Shown here one piece after another: positions 27,101 to 39,929 of a DNA stretch of 64,000 bases (its first letter is position 1; each line of letters starts with the position of its first letter). Source of the DNA: Cheilinus undulatus (taxonomy: Eukaryota; Chordata; Actinopteri; Labriformes; Labridae). Where the stretch lies: contig NC_054867.1 of the NCBI RefSeq assembly GCF_018320785.1, positions 20,852,855 to 20,916,854 on the forward strand, in the 5' to 3' direction. The notes below the pieces were generated by a model. It was given only the letters and a program-made list of their open reading frames with translations. It ran no database searches and was not told the origin of the DNA. Both the position numbers and the translations under genes were made by a program.

Positions 27101-30100
27101 TGCTTTCTCAATGTTGAAAATTGTCATGCGCAACAAACAAAAATGATCAAATATAGTAAGTAAATTTGAGAATATTACCATGCCGTTTGCTTTATTATGA
27201 TGGTTGATGAGTATCAAACATTATTCTAATCATTACCCTGTCCTCTCTGAATTCTCTCTACAGTCACGTCAGCAGTCATTCCTCAGCCTCAGCACTGGGC
27301 TCCAGCTCCCTCACTGTAAGTTTCTGTCTCATCCTCTACCAGGGCTTGACATGAACTTCTTTGCTCACCAGCCACTGTGTCTGATGGTTTTGCAGGGTTA
27401 CTAGCCACTTAGCATTTCCAGTAGCCTCAATTTGTTGTTGGGAAATTATATTTTAAATTCCAAACTGTGTACATTTGGTATGAGGTGAAACAGTTGCTCC
27501 ATTTTCCCCTCATTAACTGATTGTTATAAGCTCATCCCTTAATAAAGCACTTTCCCTTGCACACATTAAACAGGACACTACAGGGATATTTGACATGCTG
27601 CACTGTTACAGACTGTGTCTGAGATACTGAACATAAAATGTCTTTGTCATTAATCAGATATAGACGATGCATATCTGTTAAATGTTTAGTTATTTATTAT
27701 TGTGAATTTAAAAACTTGAAAACACCAGTTAGTTTTAAAAACATTTCTGCTTCTCACTCAGATAAATCTCCACTAGAGAAGGCTGAGTGTTGAATCTCTC
27801 ATCTCCTTTATTCTCTTTTAAACTGGTTTCATAATTTATGGTTGAAGTACCTTTATATGTGAAAAATAAAGCTTTCAAATCTTTTAGATTTTCTGTTAAA
27901 ATAATAGATTACTTCAATTTGCTGCATGAATTTCGTATTTTGAGAAGATCTAGACATCTGTTTTAACACTCTCTTTGTTGTGGTGTTTTACTGGAGTAAA
28001 TCAAATCAGAGAAACGGAAAATTTCACTTTATTCAGATGAATTCTTCTTGACTCCTAAAGCTGAGGACACACCACAAAATTTTTACCAGGATTATCAATT
28101 AGGCAAAGTCTGTACCAGTCTGCATTAGTTGGGTACAGTCGGCATGGCTAGTTGGCAACAAAATCTGTTAGTGTCTGGGGGGAACAGCCCCCGACCAGAC
28201 CTCAGGCGCAATCAATCAAACATATTTAAACATGTTTGAGCTGAATCTGGACACAGTCAGGCAGTGTGAACTGCAAACATCTGTAGCCAACAGCCAATGA
28301 AAAAGAGAGGGTGGGACACAGAAATGGCGTCCTCCTCTTCTTCTTAAAGTTTTACTGGCGGTTGGCAAACAACAAATTGATGCATTACTACCACCAACTG
28401 GTATGTTTGTTTACCCTTTAAACTGTTGTCCTTGTGAGAGTTTACTGCGTTCATTTGGCTTTGTTGGTTTGACAAACAATGAAGTCTGTGTTCTTCATCA
28501 GTTGTGAAAATGTGTGATCTCCAGTCTTTCAGTCGTTATACAAAAATCTGCTGAAACTTAGGGATGCGTGCAGTTAATCGCTGAAATGGTTAAGTTTGTT
28601 CATCAAATTAGCCCGTAGTGGATTTATGAGTCGGTTAAACGAATTACCCATCATTTTTATAAACACAGGCTAGAAATCACGGTCTATTATGCTCTTTTAA
28701 GCAGTAATTAACCTCCTGCCACTAGAGGTCACTGTAGCTTTTGTTAATGCCCGCTGCCTTCCTGTCTGACCCTTCATGTAAACATGATGTAAACATGAGA
28801 AGCTCAGCGGTGGCTTAACGGTTAGCGTGTAGTAGGAACAACACAGTATGACAGTTTTTTTAAGGGGTAAATGGAAATAAAGTGGTATGTAGGCTGTGGA
28901 GGGTTGAACTCACCTGAACTCAAAATTTTATAGATTTTCTATAAACTCCCAAAATGTTGTGCAAAGTCATCATCCAGGGACCTCTGCTGTGTTCCATTTA
29001 CCTTGGAAGTAGGATGCCAGACCTGGGAATAATGTAATGAGGAATGATGCATACATATATGGAGGTTTAAATCCTTTATTTGTCCCTCTGTAGACATATG
29101 ATATCAAGGGAATATTAATCAAATAATCTTGAAACATAGCACACTCTGATGTGCTTGTCCTCCATGGTCAGAGAGGAGCAGGTCTATGTTTATCCAGTTT
29201 GCTATTGAGCAGCTTAAACTTGTAAAAAAAATCCACACTAAACAAACAAAAAAAAATTATAAACAGTACTTAAAACATTAAGCATTATCCATCAGTATTA
29301 CCATATTTAAAGTAACAATCATTAAGAGCATAGATATTTCGTGGATGTTAAGAGCAGCATGCATGCATCTTCAAATATCTAAAAATTCAGACTCTTTCAG
29401 ATTTAACCAGTTTCTCTCTTTGTGTCCTCAGTACACCAGTGTTGACAACAGCAGCAGTGTAAGCTCTCTGGCTCCCTCCTCTGGCTCGTACACGTCATCA
29501 CAGCCCTCAGCCTCAGCACTCCACTCGACCCACAATAGCAGCAACAGTAGCAGCGGCATCAGCCACCTGGCCAACCTGCCCAACATGGCCAACAACATGA
29601 GCAGCACAGTCGGCAGTCTCGCCGGCACCGGTGGGCTTCACTCTGCTGCCGCCACCAGCGCAGCGCTGGGACTCGGCTCCAATGGAGCTAATGCCACGTC
29701 CAACCTCTCCGCACCAAGGACCACACCCTTGCTGTCCTCTGCTGGTAAATGTACACACTCATTGCAGATGCAAGTGTTTGTTTTACTTACCTTTACCGCT
29801 CTCATGAGTCAAGCCAAATAGATGGAATCATAGTATATTAAAATGGAGGTTGTTCCTTCATTGTGTTCCAGGTAAAGCTCCTCCTAACCTGTCCCAGGGA
29901 GTGCCTCCTTTACTGCCCAACCAGTATATCATGGGCCCAGGGGGGCTGCTGCCAGCGTACCCAGTAAGTAGCCTGAAGGATCAGTAGTTATAGTTGTTGC
30001 TTTTCTCCAAAAATTACTCAACACATATGTGATGCTTTTCAGTCACATTCCCTCATTGTGTTGCTCTGTGATGTTTATATATATATATATATATATAAAC

Positions 30101-33100
30101 TTAGCACAAAAAGTAAGGAAATTTGTGTTTGATAGATTATTTCTTTGTTGTAACAATGCTTCTTGGCAATAAATCTTATACCGTGGGAAAGCCGGTTTAT
30201 TTCCCTCTTAATAAGTATGTGGGTTGCACCCATAAAAAATTTGCCAAATCTTGTCTGCCAATGCCAAACAGCTAATTCTGCCATTGACTCTTGTTTGGTG
30301 TTTGGTGGATTGGATGATTGAAGTTTGAAGAAACAAGACATATTGACAATCTAACAGTTTATTCATTTAACAAACAGAAGCCTCAGTAGCATGTGGAAGA
30401 ACCATACACAGGTGCCAATCAAGCTGATTGGCACCATCTGGAGGTACCAGAAGCTCAAAACGAGTCAATAGCAACAGCAAAATAAGCTGTTTGGCATTAG
30501 CAGAGAATACTGGGCAAAGTTTTCATGGGTACAACCCACATTCTCAGCTCTGCTGCTCATCCCACAAATGCATGTTCCTTACAAATGCAGCACCATTTAA
30601 AAGGGAAATAAACAGGCTTTCCAGCAGTATAAGATTTTTGCCAAGAAGCACTGTAACAACAAAGAAATAATCTACCAAACACAAATTTCCTTACTTTATG
30701 TGCAGTGTTTATATCTGTGTATCTAACATGCTTTGTTGTCATTGTGTCTTACTTAATGCGCACTTTGTATCTCACAGCAGATCTATGGCTACGAGGACCT
30801 CCATATGCTCCAGTCAAGACTGCCAATGGTGAGCCTCATCCACAGTCCTTACTCTTGTTATTCAGTTTGTTTGATTGTCTGATGTCTCTCCTGATCCTGT
30901 AATGTCCCCTCAGCCCTCTTTGCAGGATTACTATGGAATCACATTCCCCGGCCCCACTGCGACTCTCTCAGGCAGAGACGGGAGCCTAACCAACAACCCC
31001 TACTCAGGTAAGGCATATTCGAGTCTCCTGCACACACTCATCAAATGATGATGTTTTACAGTTAATTCTCTGGCAAAACACAACATTCATCATTTCATCT
31101 CTCACATTGTCAGGTGAAGTCACTAAGTTTGGCAGGAATGACTCCACCTCTCCGGCCCCCCCTACAAGCCTCGCAGCTCCACAGCCCCCCCAGGCTCAGA
31201 ACCAAGGACAGAGCCAGGCCCAGCCTCAGCCTCCTCAGGCCCAGCCTCAGCCGCAGGGTCAGCCGCAGCACCACAGCAGTCAGGCTTTCCTTCCCCCAGG
31301 TTACAGCTACACGGGCCTGCCTTACTACCCAGGGGTTCCCGGCGCTGTGCCCAGTGCTGCCGCCTTCCAGTACGGCCCCACCATGTTTGTCCCTCCTGGG
31401 GGCCCGGGACCAGCCTCAGCCAAACAGCACAGTATGGGTCTGGGTCTGGGAAACCCTTCGGCTAGCCCCTTCCAGCAACAGACCCAGCAGCAGCCCAGCG
31501 GCTATGGCCAACATACCTTCAGCTCAGGTTAGTTAGAGCACAAATTAATTAGTTTAAATCTCCTGTGTAGAGTTTTTAGCAGCTTATGAACAGAATAAAA
31601 TTTATAAAAATGTCTGTTTACAACCCACAAAAGCTAAAGTGACTCACAAAAGTGAGTTTTGATCTCCCAACCTGCATTTATTTAACACTTTTATGGCAAA
31701 GTTCTTAATGAGTTATTCATACATACAGCTGTTAAGTGGGGGGTGGTTGATGAACACTAATAATCTGCACAAGACAAGATCAGGATTATGATAAGGTATT
31801 TACTTTGTCCTCAAAATCTTACTCCGTTCCCCTCCAGGGTACGAGGAGCTGACAGCGGGGCCAGCAGGAGTGGACTATAGTAAAGGATACAACTCCTCCT
31901 CACAGGCACAAGCCAAATCTGCTGCTTCTGGACCCGGAAAAGGTACAAAGCAAAAAACAAACCTGTCTGTTTTCCCCTTTTTTATTGATCTGATGTAAAA
32001 TTGTATTTTTTCTGATTCTTTTAGGTGTCTCAGTGACGTCCAGTAACTCGGGTGTGCCAGACATCAGTGGAAGTGTTTACAATAAGACCCAGGTGAGAAT
32101 CAAACAGCTCGTGCTCTCCATGTATTCTATTTTCTTTCTGTATCATTTGTTTCAGGTAAATGTCCTGTGAGGAGCATTCAGTTGTTTGGAGTGCAATTCT
32201 ACCTCTATACTCATTAAAATGGGAAATCTTGAGTAAAATTGATTGTGATACTGTTAGTGATACTGGCCAGCAGTGAAGGCTCACTGACACAGCAATATCC
32301 CCCGCCTCCTTTTGTCTGATGGAAACAGAAAACAAACTCACAGGGTGCTGCCTGCCTTCTCTGTTGTATTGCAATCTGTGATTCAGAAGTAATCCTGGCA
32401 TCCAGATGAAGATTAGGGTCAAAGGAACAAAACTATGTTTATTTTTTCCTGAAAACACGCTAACTCAAGAAATCATCAATAAAAAACACCATGTAGACAC
32501 TGCTCCTCGCCAAAGCAGACATATTGAGTGTTCCTGTCACTGTTCAGGTCTGATAATGGCAGTCTATACAGGAAAGTGTAACTGGTAGACTACAAAGAAC
32601 AAAACAAGTGCAGCCATATGTTTTTTTCACTTATTTATTTATAAAATACCAAAAAGTTATTTGGTGCAACTGTGTTATTTTGTCAAATTTCTAAAAAAGG
32701 AAACAATGCAAGTATTTATTTTTAGCCTCATTTAGGAGGCTTTGAATATTGAACAAATGACCCCCTAAAAAATTCAAATTCAATATTTTGTCTCTGTAAA
32801 GAATATTTTTTCATGTGTTGTTGAAATAAACACAAAAATATAGTATGATATAGCTCTAAAGACCTTTAATGCCTATTGATTACCAGGTTCCCATTTGTAG
32901 TCTCAAATAGCCAATTTGTAATTCGCCTGGACATTACTCTAAAAGTTGCATTCCTAAACAGTCATTTTGGTTTGTTATACATCACATTTACCAGGCATGT
33001 GGCAATGGTTCCACTGAGTTTCTAAGAAAGGATATCACATCCATAACTAAATTTTTATTTAACCTCCTGAGACCCAAGCTTTTGTTTGGAATGCATTTTT

Positions 33101-34204
33101 AGTTTCACCCACTTATTTTGTAAAAGTGTGACCCGATAACTATAACACAAAACAAAGTTAGAATTTTTTTACTTGTAAGCAGTCATTTTCACAAAGAATA
33201 TACTTTTGAAATGCAAAAATCGGTTGTGGCATTTTCCTGTTGATGTATTGCAAGAACTTATATCAGCCAAGTACAAACTAAATTTCCACTAAAAGTTTTG
33301 GAGGTCTTGGAAAATTTCCTTTTGCTGCTGCCCAAAACATCAAAATTTCCCCAAATTTCTGAGACATGGCCAAAAATGTCTGTAGTGTGACCCTTGGAAA
33401 AGAAACTTCAGAGTCATTGCTTTCAGGGTTTGCTTGTAGTCACAGGGGTCTGTGATCAGTAACTGTCATAATTTACATACGTCATTTTCAGTCTTTTCTG
33501 TAAAAAAAAACAAAAAAAAAAACAAACAAAAAAAAAAACAATAAAAAAAAGCCTTGCAAAGGGTTAAAAATCTGAAATTGTGGCCCCAGTTTAGCTCAGT
33601 AGGCAGAGCAGGCACCTATATGCAGAGGCTACACTCCTGAATGCACTGGTCATAGGATAGATTCTGGTTCTGGTCCTGGGGCTGCTTGGTGCATGTCTTC
33701 TTCTCTCCTCTTCAGCTGTCCTATCAAATGGAGGCAAAAAGCCCAATGAACTATTTGGAAAAAGACTACAATTTCATTGCAGGAGCTTTAAGTTTTGAGT
33801 CTAATTTTCTTTTCCTTTTTACCCTTCAGTCTTTTGATAAGCAGGGTTTCCATGCGGGGACCCCTCCTCCCTTCAGCCTGCCATCAGCACTGGGGGGTCC
33901 AGGGCCTCTGAACCCCGGAGCAGCACCTGGAGGCTATGCACCAGCCCCATTCCTCCACATCCTGCCTCACCAGCAACCACATTCACAGCTGCTGCACCAC
34001 CATCTAGCTCAGGACGGACAGGTAAACACTCAACAGCTTCAGCAGATGAACTGGTCTCTACGTTTTAATAGTTATTTGATTATTACTCACATTATTTTTC
34101 ATGCCCAGGGCGGTCCGAGCCAGCGTGGCCAGTCCAGCAGCCTGCAGCAGAAGAGCCAAGTCAACAAGTCGAGCTACGGCAGCTCTCCTTACTGGGCCAA
34201 CTGA
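18122..34204 (+). CDS. ubap2: UBAP2, ubiquitin-associated protein 2 (complete, 1253 aa)
   Basis: Coding exons: 18122-18217, 18809-18886, 19033-19143, 21923-22085, 22196-22276, 22359-22422, 22783-22880, 23318-23370, 23469-23539, 24175-24355, 24440-24710, 25249-25553, 25693-25919, 26083-26368, 26621-26660, 26772-26946, 27264-27315, 29432-29744, 29872-29963, 30781-30828, 30926-31007, 31114-31527, 31838-31942, 32025-32092, 33830-34021, 34109-34204 (TGA). The summed length divides by three. Domains: UBA about residues 48-95 (TGKNQDECMVALHDCNEDV), RGG-rich stretch about 140-195, the UBAP2/UBAP2L (lingerer) core around 515-560 (PSTAVEMPGSADVPGLNLQF), then long Ser/Thr/Pro/Gln-rich disorder. The C-terminus (FDKQGFHAGTPPPFSLPS, ending YGSSPYWAN) and AATHTSQPQKQ near the start favour UBAP2 over UBAP2L. 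The family binds ubiquitin and RNA, enters stress granules and promotes RNA polymerase II degradation. Human UBAP2 is about 1119 aa; the excess lies in low-complexity exons. Confidence 0.96.
18440..18600. repeat. Copy of the GTAAAAGTAC dispersed repeat
   Basis: Intronic stretch rich in AAGTACT / GAGTAAATG words, ending AGTTACTTTACTCCCC. Related stretches occur at 48640-48790, 55440-55510, 56165-56240, 61104-61250 and 63690-63867. The last two are the ends of the hAT-like element described below, so this is probably a solo fragment of that family. Confidence 0.55.
20770..20940 (-). mobile_element. tRNA-derived SINE, copy 1 (UBAP2 intron 4)
   Basis: Read on the minus strand this matches, with divergence, the SINE at 33586-33770: a tRNA-like head (reverse of CAGTCCTGCAACCAGTGCAACGA), a middle with CTCTTCAGCTGT, and a tail with GGCAAAAAGCCCCC. 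Promoter boxes are decayed. Confidence 0.65.
23690..24060. repeat. Dispersed GTATTAAAAAGT repeat in UBAP2 intron 10
   Basis: Several words of the form GTCTTGAAAAGTATTAAAAAG are spread through the intron, with a slightly different middle. No frame. It resembles a common fish non-autonomous repeat. Confidence 0.45.
27316..29431. other. UBAP2 intron 18 (2.1 kb)
   Basis: The longest intron in the 3' half of UBAP2 other than intron 4. It has repeat-like texture around 28040-28380 and 28560-28870 but no exon, snoRNA or frame that I can support. Confidence 0.5.
30095..30712. mobile_element. Fold-back MITE in UBAP2 intron 20
   Basis: The arms are long inverted repeats of about 150-200 bp. The left arm has AAAGTAAGGAAATTTGTGTT and the right arm, read in reverse, has the same 20-mer, followed in both by AGATTATTTCTTTGTTGT and TGCTTCTTGGCAA. 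A TA microsatellite sits at the left edge (30076-30096), so the target duplication is unreadable. Open frames in the arms are chance frames of the repeat. Confidence 0.75.
32880..33580. repeat. Dispersed repeat in UBAP2 intron 25 (related to 54270-55060)
   Basis: From 33060 the sequence AACCTCCTGAGACCCAAGCT and the following ATGCATTTTTAGTTTCACCC reappear in reverse orientation near 55010-55060. Poly-A-rich sequence follows at 33500-33550. Confidence 0.6.
33586..33770 (+). mobile_element. tRNA-derived SINE, copy 2 (UBAP2 intron 25)
   Basis: It starts with a box-A-like TTTAGCTCAGTAGGCAGAG at 33591-33609 and a box-B-like GGTCATAGGATAGATTC about 40 nt later, followed by a non-tRNA body ending TCTTCAGCTGTCCTATCAAA and GGCAAAAAGCCCAA. 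It ends about 60 bp upstream of exon 33830-34021. Confidence 0.75.
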
Positions 34205-35230
34205 GAAGGCTACAACTATGATGTGTGTGCGATGTGTGAAAGGACAGACGCCGACACACAGCAGCACACCTGCGTATCTGACTGACGAGATCATAGAAGG
34301 ACAAACCATTTTACAACACAAGCTAAAACACACACTACCACCCCTCCCCTTTGCTCTGTATATCCCCTTTTCAAATTTATGGCTGTTGTATGTAAAATAT
34401 ATTTATGTATGTATTTATACAGTATATATGTATTGGTAGGACATAAAATGTGGTTTCTGCATTTTGTTTTTATTTTGAAGGACATTTTATTTCAAAATAA
34501 TGTGGAAAGACGAGAATGCTAAATCATGGAGATGAAGTTGGTGAATATACTTGAACACAAGCATCTTGTGATGTGGATTTTTTTGTATGCATACATGAAT
34601 TGAGAATGATGTACATAGACTCTACACATCATTTTCACGGCAAAGGCCTTTTTTTATTTTCAGAAAAAAGTTTTTGTAACTTTGGTCCCCTGCATCTGTG
34701 AATCCTTATATTGAGGGTGACTTAAGTTTCTAGCTTGACTTTTCTTTTTGCCCCATTTCCCTCCATCTGTCTCATTCCTCAACTCTTAATAGTTGGCTGG
34801 TTTTAACCAGCCAGGCCTTGGATTTGATGACATTTTAACATTGATTTAATCCTTGTTGTCCGAATTAAAAGTTATGAACAGTTTGTTTGGGCCTGGCATC
34901 AATATTTACCAATCACTTTGTTTTTTACTGGATTCAGACCCACATGTTCCATTTATATGCAATATTTTACTCTTCGTGATCGACCAATGTTTGGCGTGAC
35001 AGCATTTTTCCTTTTTACACTGCGGTGCAGCCAAGCCAACTTGTGAGAAAATAACCAATATGTCAGACATACCAAGTGACCAAAGGATTTTACTGTGTCA
35101 TTCAAACTCAGGACACAAGTAGTACTTCTTTAGGCTCCTGCAACATGCCTCTAAGTGAAAAGCATGCAGTATTTTACTAGTCGTACTAGTATACTTGCAT
35201 GTTTTTGCCTGTATTAAACTGCTGGTAGCC
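34205..35230 (+). other. ubap2: UBAP2 3' UTR (end uncertain)
   Basis: AT-rich non-coding sequence follows the TGA. No perfect AATAAA is present; ATTAAA variants occur at 34864-34869 and 35213-35218. The Tc1-like element starting at 35280 gives an outer limit. Confidence 0.5.
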
Positions 35231-35675
35231 ATGGAAACGTAACTGCATTCATATTCAGATAACTGGCACTTTAGAAGTGCAGTCATGGACAAAAGTATTG
35301 GCACCCTTCGAATTTTTCCAGAAAATACACCATTTCTCCCAGAAATTGTTGCAATTACAAATGTTTTTGGTATACATGTGTTTATTGCCTTTATGTGCAT
35401 TGGAACAACACAAAAAATCTGAAGAAAAAAGACAAAATTGACATAATTTTACACAAAACTCAAAAAATAGGCTGGACAAAAATGGTTGACACCCTCAACG
35501 TAATATTTGGTTGCACACCCTTGGAAAAAAATAACTGAAACCAATTGCTTCCTATAACCATCAACAAGCTTCTTACACCTCTCAACTGGAATTTTGGACC
35601 ACTCTTCTTTTGCAAACTGCTCCAGATTTCTCAGATTTGAAGGGTGCTTCTGGCAACAGCAGTTTTGAGATCTCT

Positions 35676-36155
<480 letters not shown>

Positions 36156-36267
36156 TCAGCAGTGGGGTTCTCCTCGGTCTCCTGCCATAGCACTTCATCT
36201 CATTTAGATTACGACAAATGGTCTGAGCTTACACTTTTGCACCCTGAGTCTGCCGGACAGCCTGAAT

Positions 36268-36558
36268 TTATGTGGGAGTTGAATGAGGATGTTTATCCTC
36301 CATTCCAACTATCCTACGTTGCATTCTTTTGTTAATTTTTCTCTTCCATCCACGTCCAAGGAGATTAGCCACAGTTCCCTGGGTTATAAGCTTCTTGATT
36401 ATATTCCACACAGTGGACAAAGGGATTTCAAGATCTCTGGAGATGGTCTTGAAACCTTGAGATTGTTCATATTTTTCTACAATTTTGCTTCTCAAGTCCT
36501 CAGACAATTCTCTGCCCTTCTTTCTCTTCTCCGTGCTTGGTGTGACACACAGGTACAC
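36268..36558 (-). pseudogene. Tc1-like transposase fragment, N-terminal helix-turn-helix
   Basis: Part of the element 35280-36876. The frame shows the paired-like DNA-binding start (ELSEDLRSKIVEKYEQSQGF, then TISRDLEIPLSTVWNIIKK), then runs out of frame before the catalytic part. Confidence 0.85.
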
Positions 36559-37019
36559 AACACAAAGTTTGAGTCAACTTTTATACATTCTAACTGGCTT
36601 CAGGTGTGATTTCTAGATTGCCAGCACCTGTTACTGCCACAGGTGAGTTTAAATGAACATCACATGCTTGAAATAAAATGATTTACTCACAGTTTTAAAA
36701 GGGTGCCAATACTTTTGTCTGGCCCATTTTTTAAGTTTTGTTTTTTGTGTTGTTCCAATGCACATAAAGGCAATTAACGTGTATACCAGAAACATTTGTA
36801 ATTGCAACAATTTCTGGGAGAAATGGTGTATTTTCTGGAAAAATTCCAGGGGTGCCAATACTTTCGTCCATGACTGTACTTGTTAAGACAACAGTATACA
36901 GTACACCCTGTGATTCATCTGTTATTTCCGTCACAATCAGCCAACTTGGTTGCCCATGGAGGTCAGCAAAACCATGGTCCATTGTTAAGTTGTGATATCC
37001 ATATTTCATTTTTAACCTG

Positions 37020-37740
37020 AAAAAAAAAAAAAAAAAAAACTCTTATCAAAGAAAAAAAAATCTTTTTTGTGTAGTAAATAACCTTAAAAATGTAAATCCA
37101 CTTGGATTAAAAAAAGAATAAAAATGATTTGCTACAATGGGTTAATTATAGCAAAATTTGTGGAAAAGGTGGGGAAATTGGATTTTAAAAGTAGCAGATA
37201 TGTTTAGAAGGGGCAAAAATTTGATAAAAATGGCAAAAAGGGCAAAAATTGGTTAAAGTGACAAAAATGGCAATAAAAAGAGGTAAAAAGGCATTTAAAA
37301 TGTGGTGGAAATTGCTTTAAATTGGCAAAAATGGGTTAACTAAGAAAGAAAAAATAGGCAGATACTGGTAGAAATTGGTTAAACTAACAAAAATGGGCAT
37401 ATTAAATGGTGAAATGGGAAAAATTGGGTGTAAAATGGGTCAACAGAGGTTACATTAAGCTTAAGTGGCAAGAATTGGTTTAGAAGTGGCAAAAAACAGG
37501 CAGAAAAAGTAGTTAAAAGAGTTTAAAACTGACAAAAATAGGTGTTAAATGATAAAGTGTGCTAAACTGGTGGGAAAATGTTGAAAAGGAGTAAAACATT
37601 TGTCAAATTGGTGTAAAGTGGCAACGGTGTAATTAAAAAAATATTAATATAAATTTCTTAGGGCAACTTGAGACCCCCTCTCAGTGTCTTATGACCCCCA
37701 ATGGGGTCCCGACCCCAAGGTTGAGAACTACTGGCTTAGA
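37020..37740. repeat. Purine-rich degenerate repeat, inverse copy of 14270-15290
   Basis: A20 run, then about 600 bp of loosely repeated GGCAAAAATGG / AAAGTGGCAA units, ending in GGGGTCCCGACCCCAAGGTT and GAGAACTACTGGC, a terminus I associate with dispersed fish repeats. Confidence 0.65.
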
Positions 37741-37969
37741 TGCTTAAAGTTGTAAAGTTTCATTGGTGGCCATGTCATCTTTCTCTTTATTAGGATCGCT
37801 TTTAGCACTAGCATAAGCATCAACTATTCTATGGGACCCAACACAGTCATGCACATTTGCACACTATACAACATAAACATGGTCTTAACCTACAGTACCA
37901 CATACATGGAAAATCATGGCAAAACTTAACTTAGTTTCTACAAATGCCTTTTGGTATAATAAACATACA

Positions 37970-39330
37970 GTTGAGGACAAAGCCCCCCTATGAAATTTTA
38001 AGTTTTTTCAAGATTCTACTAAGTGTTTGGTTTTTTAACAGAGCAAGGAATTTTCCACATAGCATTCCTGAACATACTAGTTATCTTTTAAAGGCATCAA
38101 TTATTTTTTTCTGAACACAATTAAAAAACTTTCTCAGCAAAGGCAAAAACTACCAGGGTCAATATCAACTTCCTTCAAGAACTGACCTTTTTACTGAGCC
38201 ATAGCACAAACCACTGTTGTGCAACGTTCTTCAAGTTTGCAATGCTCAAAGCTTGTAAAATGAAGTTAAAACCAAGTGTTATTTCCCAGTTTACATACAG
38301 TATAAAAGCCTCAGAAAGGGTTTTGAGCTGTCACTTGAGAAGGCACCATGCCAAAAACAAAACAAATCATTTTGGACTTGAAAAAAAGAATTGTTGATGC
38401 TCACAAAGCAGGAGAATGATCTACAAAGTTATCACAGCGTTCCCAACTGTCAAGAGTGAGAATTATCAGGAAATTCAGTGAGAGCCAGACAGTCCAGAAC
38501 AAGCCTGGCAGAGGTAGGAAGAGAACGATTTCAAAGACTGGAAAGAATACTAGTGAGAGATGTGTCTAAAGACCCCAGAAACACTGCCAAGACACTCGAG
38601 AAAGACTTTGCCAAGTCAGGAATTGTGGTCTCAAAGACCATCACTACATGGACATAGAGGTTGCAGACCAAGAAACACTCCCCTTTTGCAGAAGAGACAC
38701 CTTTAAGCCAGACTGAAGTATGCTAAGACAACCTGAAGGATTATCAATACTGGAATTCTGTCCTTTGGTCAGATGAAACTAGAGCTCTTTGGCCACAGAG
38801 ACGTTGGTGATGTTTGGAGAAAGAAGGGAGGGCGTATCACCCAAAGAACAACATCCCTGCGGTGAAACATGGTGGTGGGAGGATTATGCTGTAGGGATAC
38901 TTCCGTGCATCTGGAACTGGAAACCTTGTCCAGGTGGAAGGAACAATGAAGAAAGGATATGTGAAGATTTTGAAAGAAAACCTGAAGTAGTCATCAAAAA
39001 ACTGGGTCTGGGTCATCACTTTGTCTTCCAACACAACAACTTGAAGAACTATCTTCAGAAGACCAAAGTGAGCATTATCGAGTGGCCCGCACAAAGCCCC
39101 AACTTAAATCCCATTGAAAACCTGTGGGGTGAACTGAAGACAAAGGTCCATGCCAGGCGGCCATCAGATCTGGAGGAGCTTGAGAGATTTACCAAGAAGA
39201 ATGAGCTGGGACTCCTCAGAAGATGCGTCATGGACTTGTTGAAAACTACAAAAAAAAAACGACCACAGGCAAAAAGGAGACTTTTGACTGTTAGCACAAG
39301 GGGGGCTACTAATATTTAACCTCGTAGTTT
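37970..39330 (+). mobile_element. Second, older Tc1-like transposon with decayed transposase
   Basis: The left end CAGTTGAGGACAAAGCCCCC follows a TA; the right end near 39298-39330 keeps GGGGGGCT-like inverse sequence but is worn. The transposase starts at 38348 (MPKTKQIILDLKKRIVDAHK), hits a stop 23 codons in, and is shifted several times. The catalytic C-terminal half is readable in 38789-39319 (FVFQHNNLKNYLQK, then IEWPAQSPNLNPIENLWGEL). Confidence 0.85.
38348..39319 (+). pseudogene. Tc1-like transposase pseudogene
   Basis: Start ATG at 38348 with the N-terminal helix-turn-helix, an early in-frame stop, further frameshifts, then a 38789-39319 frame with the C-terminal DDE region SPNLNPIENLWGELK. 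The second catalytic Asp of the usual HDNDPKH is replaced (QHNNLKN), so catalysis would be lost even without the frameshifts. Confidence 0.85.
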
Positions 39331-39809
39331 TTGTGGAATATTTCATTTCTATGCACAAAGTAAAATAATTACAGCATCCAAAAGCATAGTGTAAGGTGAT
39401 GCTAGGAGTCATACTCAAAGTACTTCTGACGTGCAAGTAAGTTTATGTTGAGTAGGGTGATTAAACCAGATAACTGCCAGAAAGATAACACTCCTTTAAA
39501 TCAGCCTTAAATCAATTATAAATATTAGAGTTACTTAAGTTAATCAAATATCATTGAACTTTCATGGTTAAGAATCTGAGTTTAGTAGGAAAACTTCAAG
39601 AAGTTAAAATTCAAAAACAGTCAAGAGGAACCAGATGTTAAACAGACTAACCAAACCAGTCAGAGGAAAAAAAATCCCAAATTTCACAATCAAACATTTA
39701 ATCTGAAAATATGAGAACAGATGATTATATTTAACAAAGGATTTAATTGATAAAAATATTTACAGAAATACAAGTAAATTTCATGGAGTACAAGGCACAG
39801 TTAGAAGCA

Positions 39810-39815
39810 TTTATT
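39810..39815 (-). terminator. nop56: nop56 polyadenylation signal
   Basis: AATAAA on the minus strand, about 115 nt downstream of the TAA stop. Confidence 0.7.
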
Positions 39816-39929
39816 TGCAGCCTTGCTTGCTTTCATGAAACTGGATAGACATACAGGACAACTTAAAGCGGTTTGTGACCTAGCTTCAGATAAGCAGATT
39901 AACAAAAAATAAACTATACAAAAAAAGGT

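Noticed and set aside
31114-31536. Second long plus-strand frame in the PQ-rich UBAP2 exon
   Set aside because: Only the frame entered in phase 1 from 31007 (MSGEVTKFG register) continues the conserved UBAP2 sequence; the other is a shadow.
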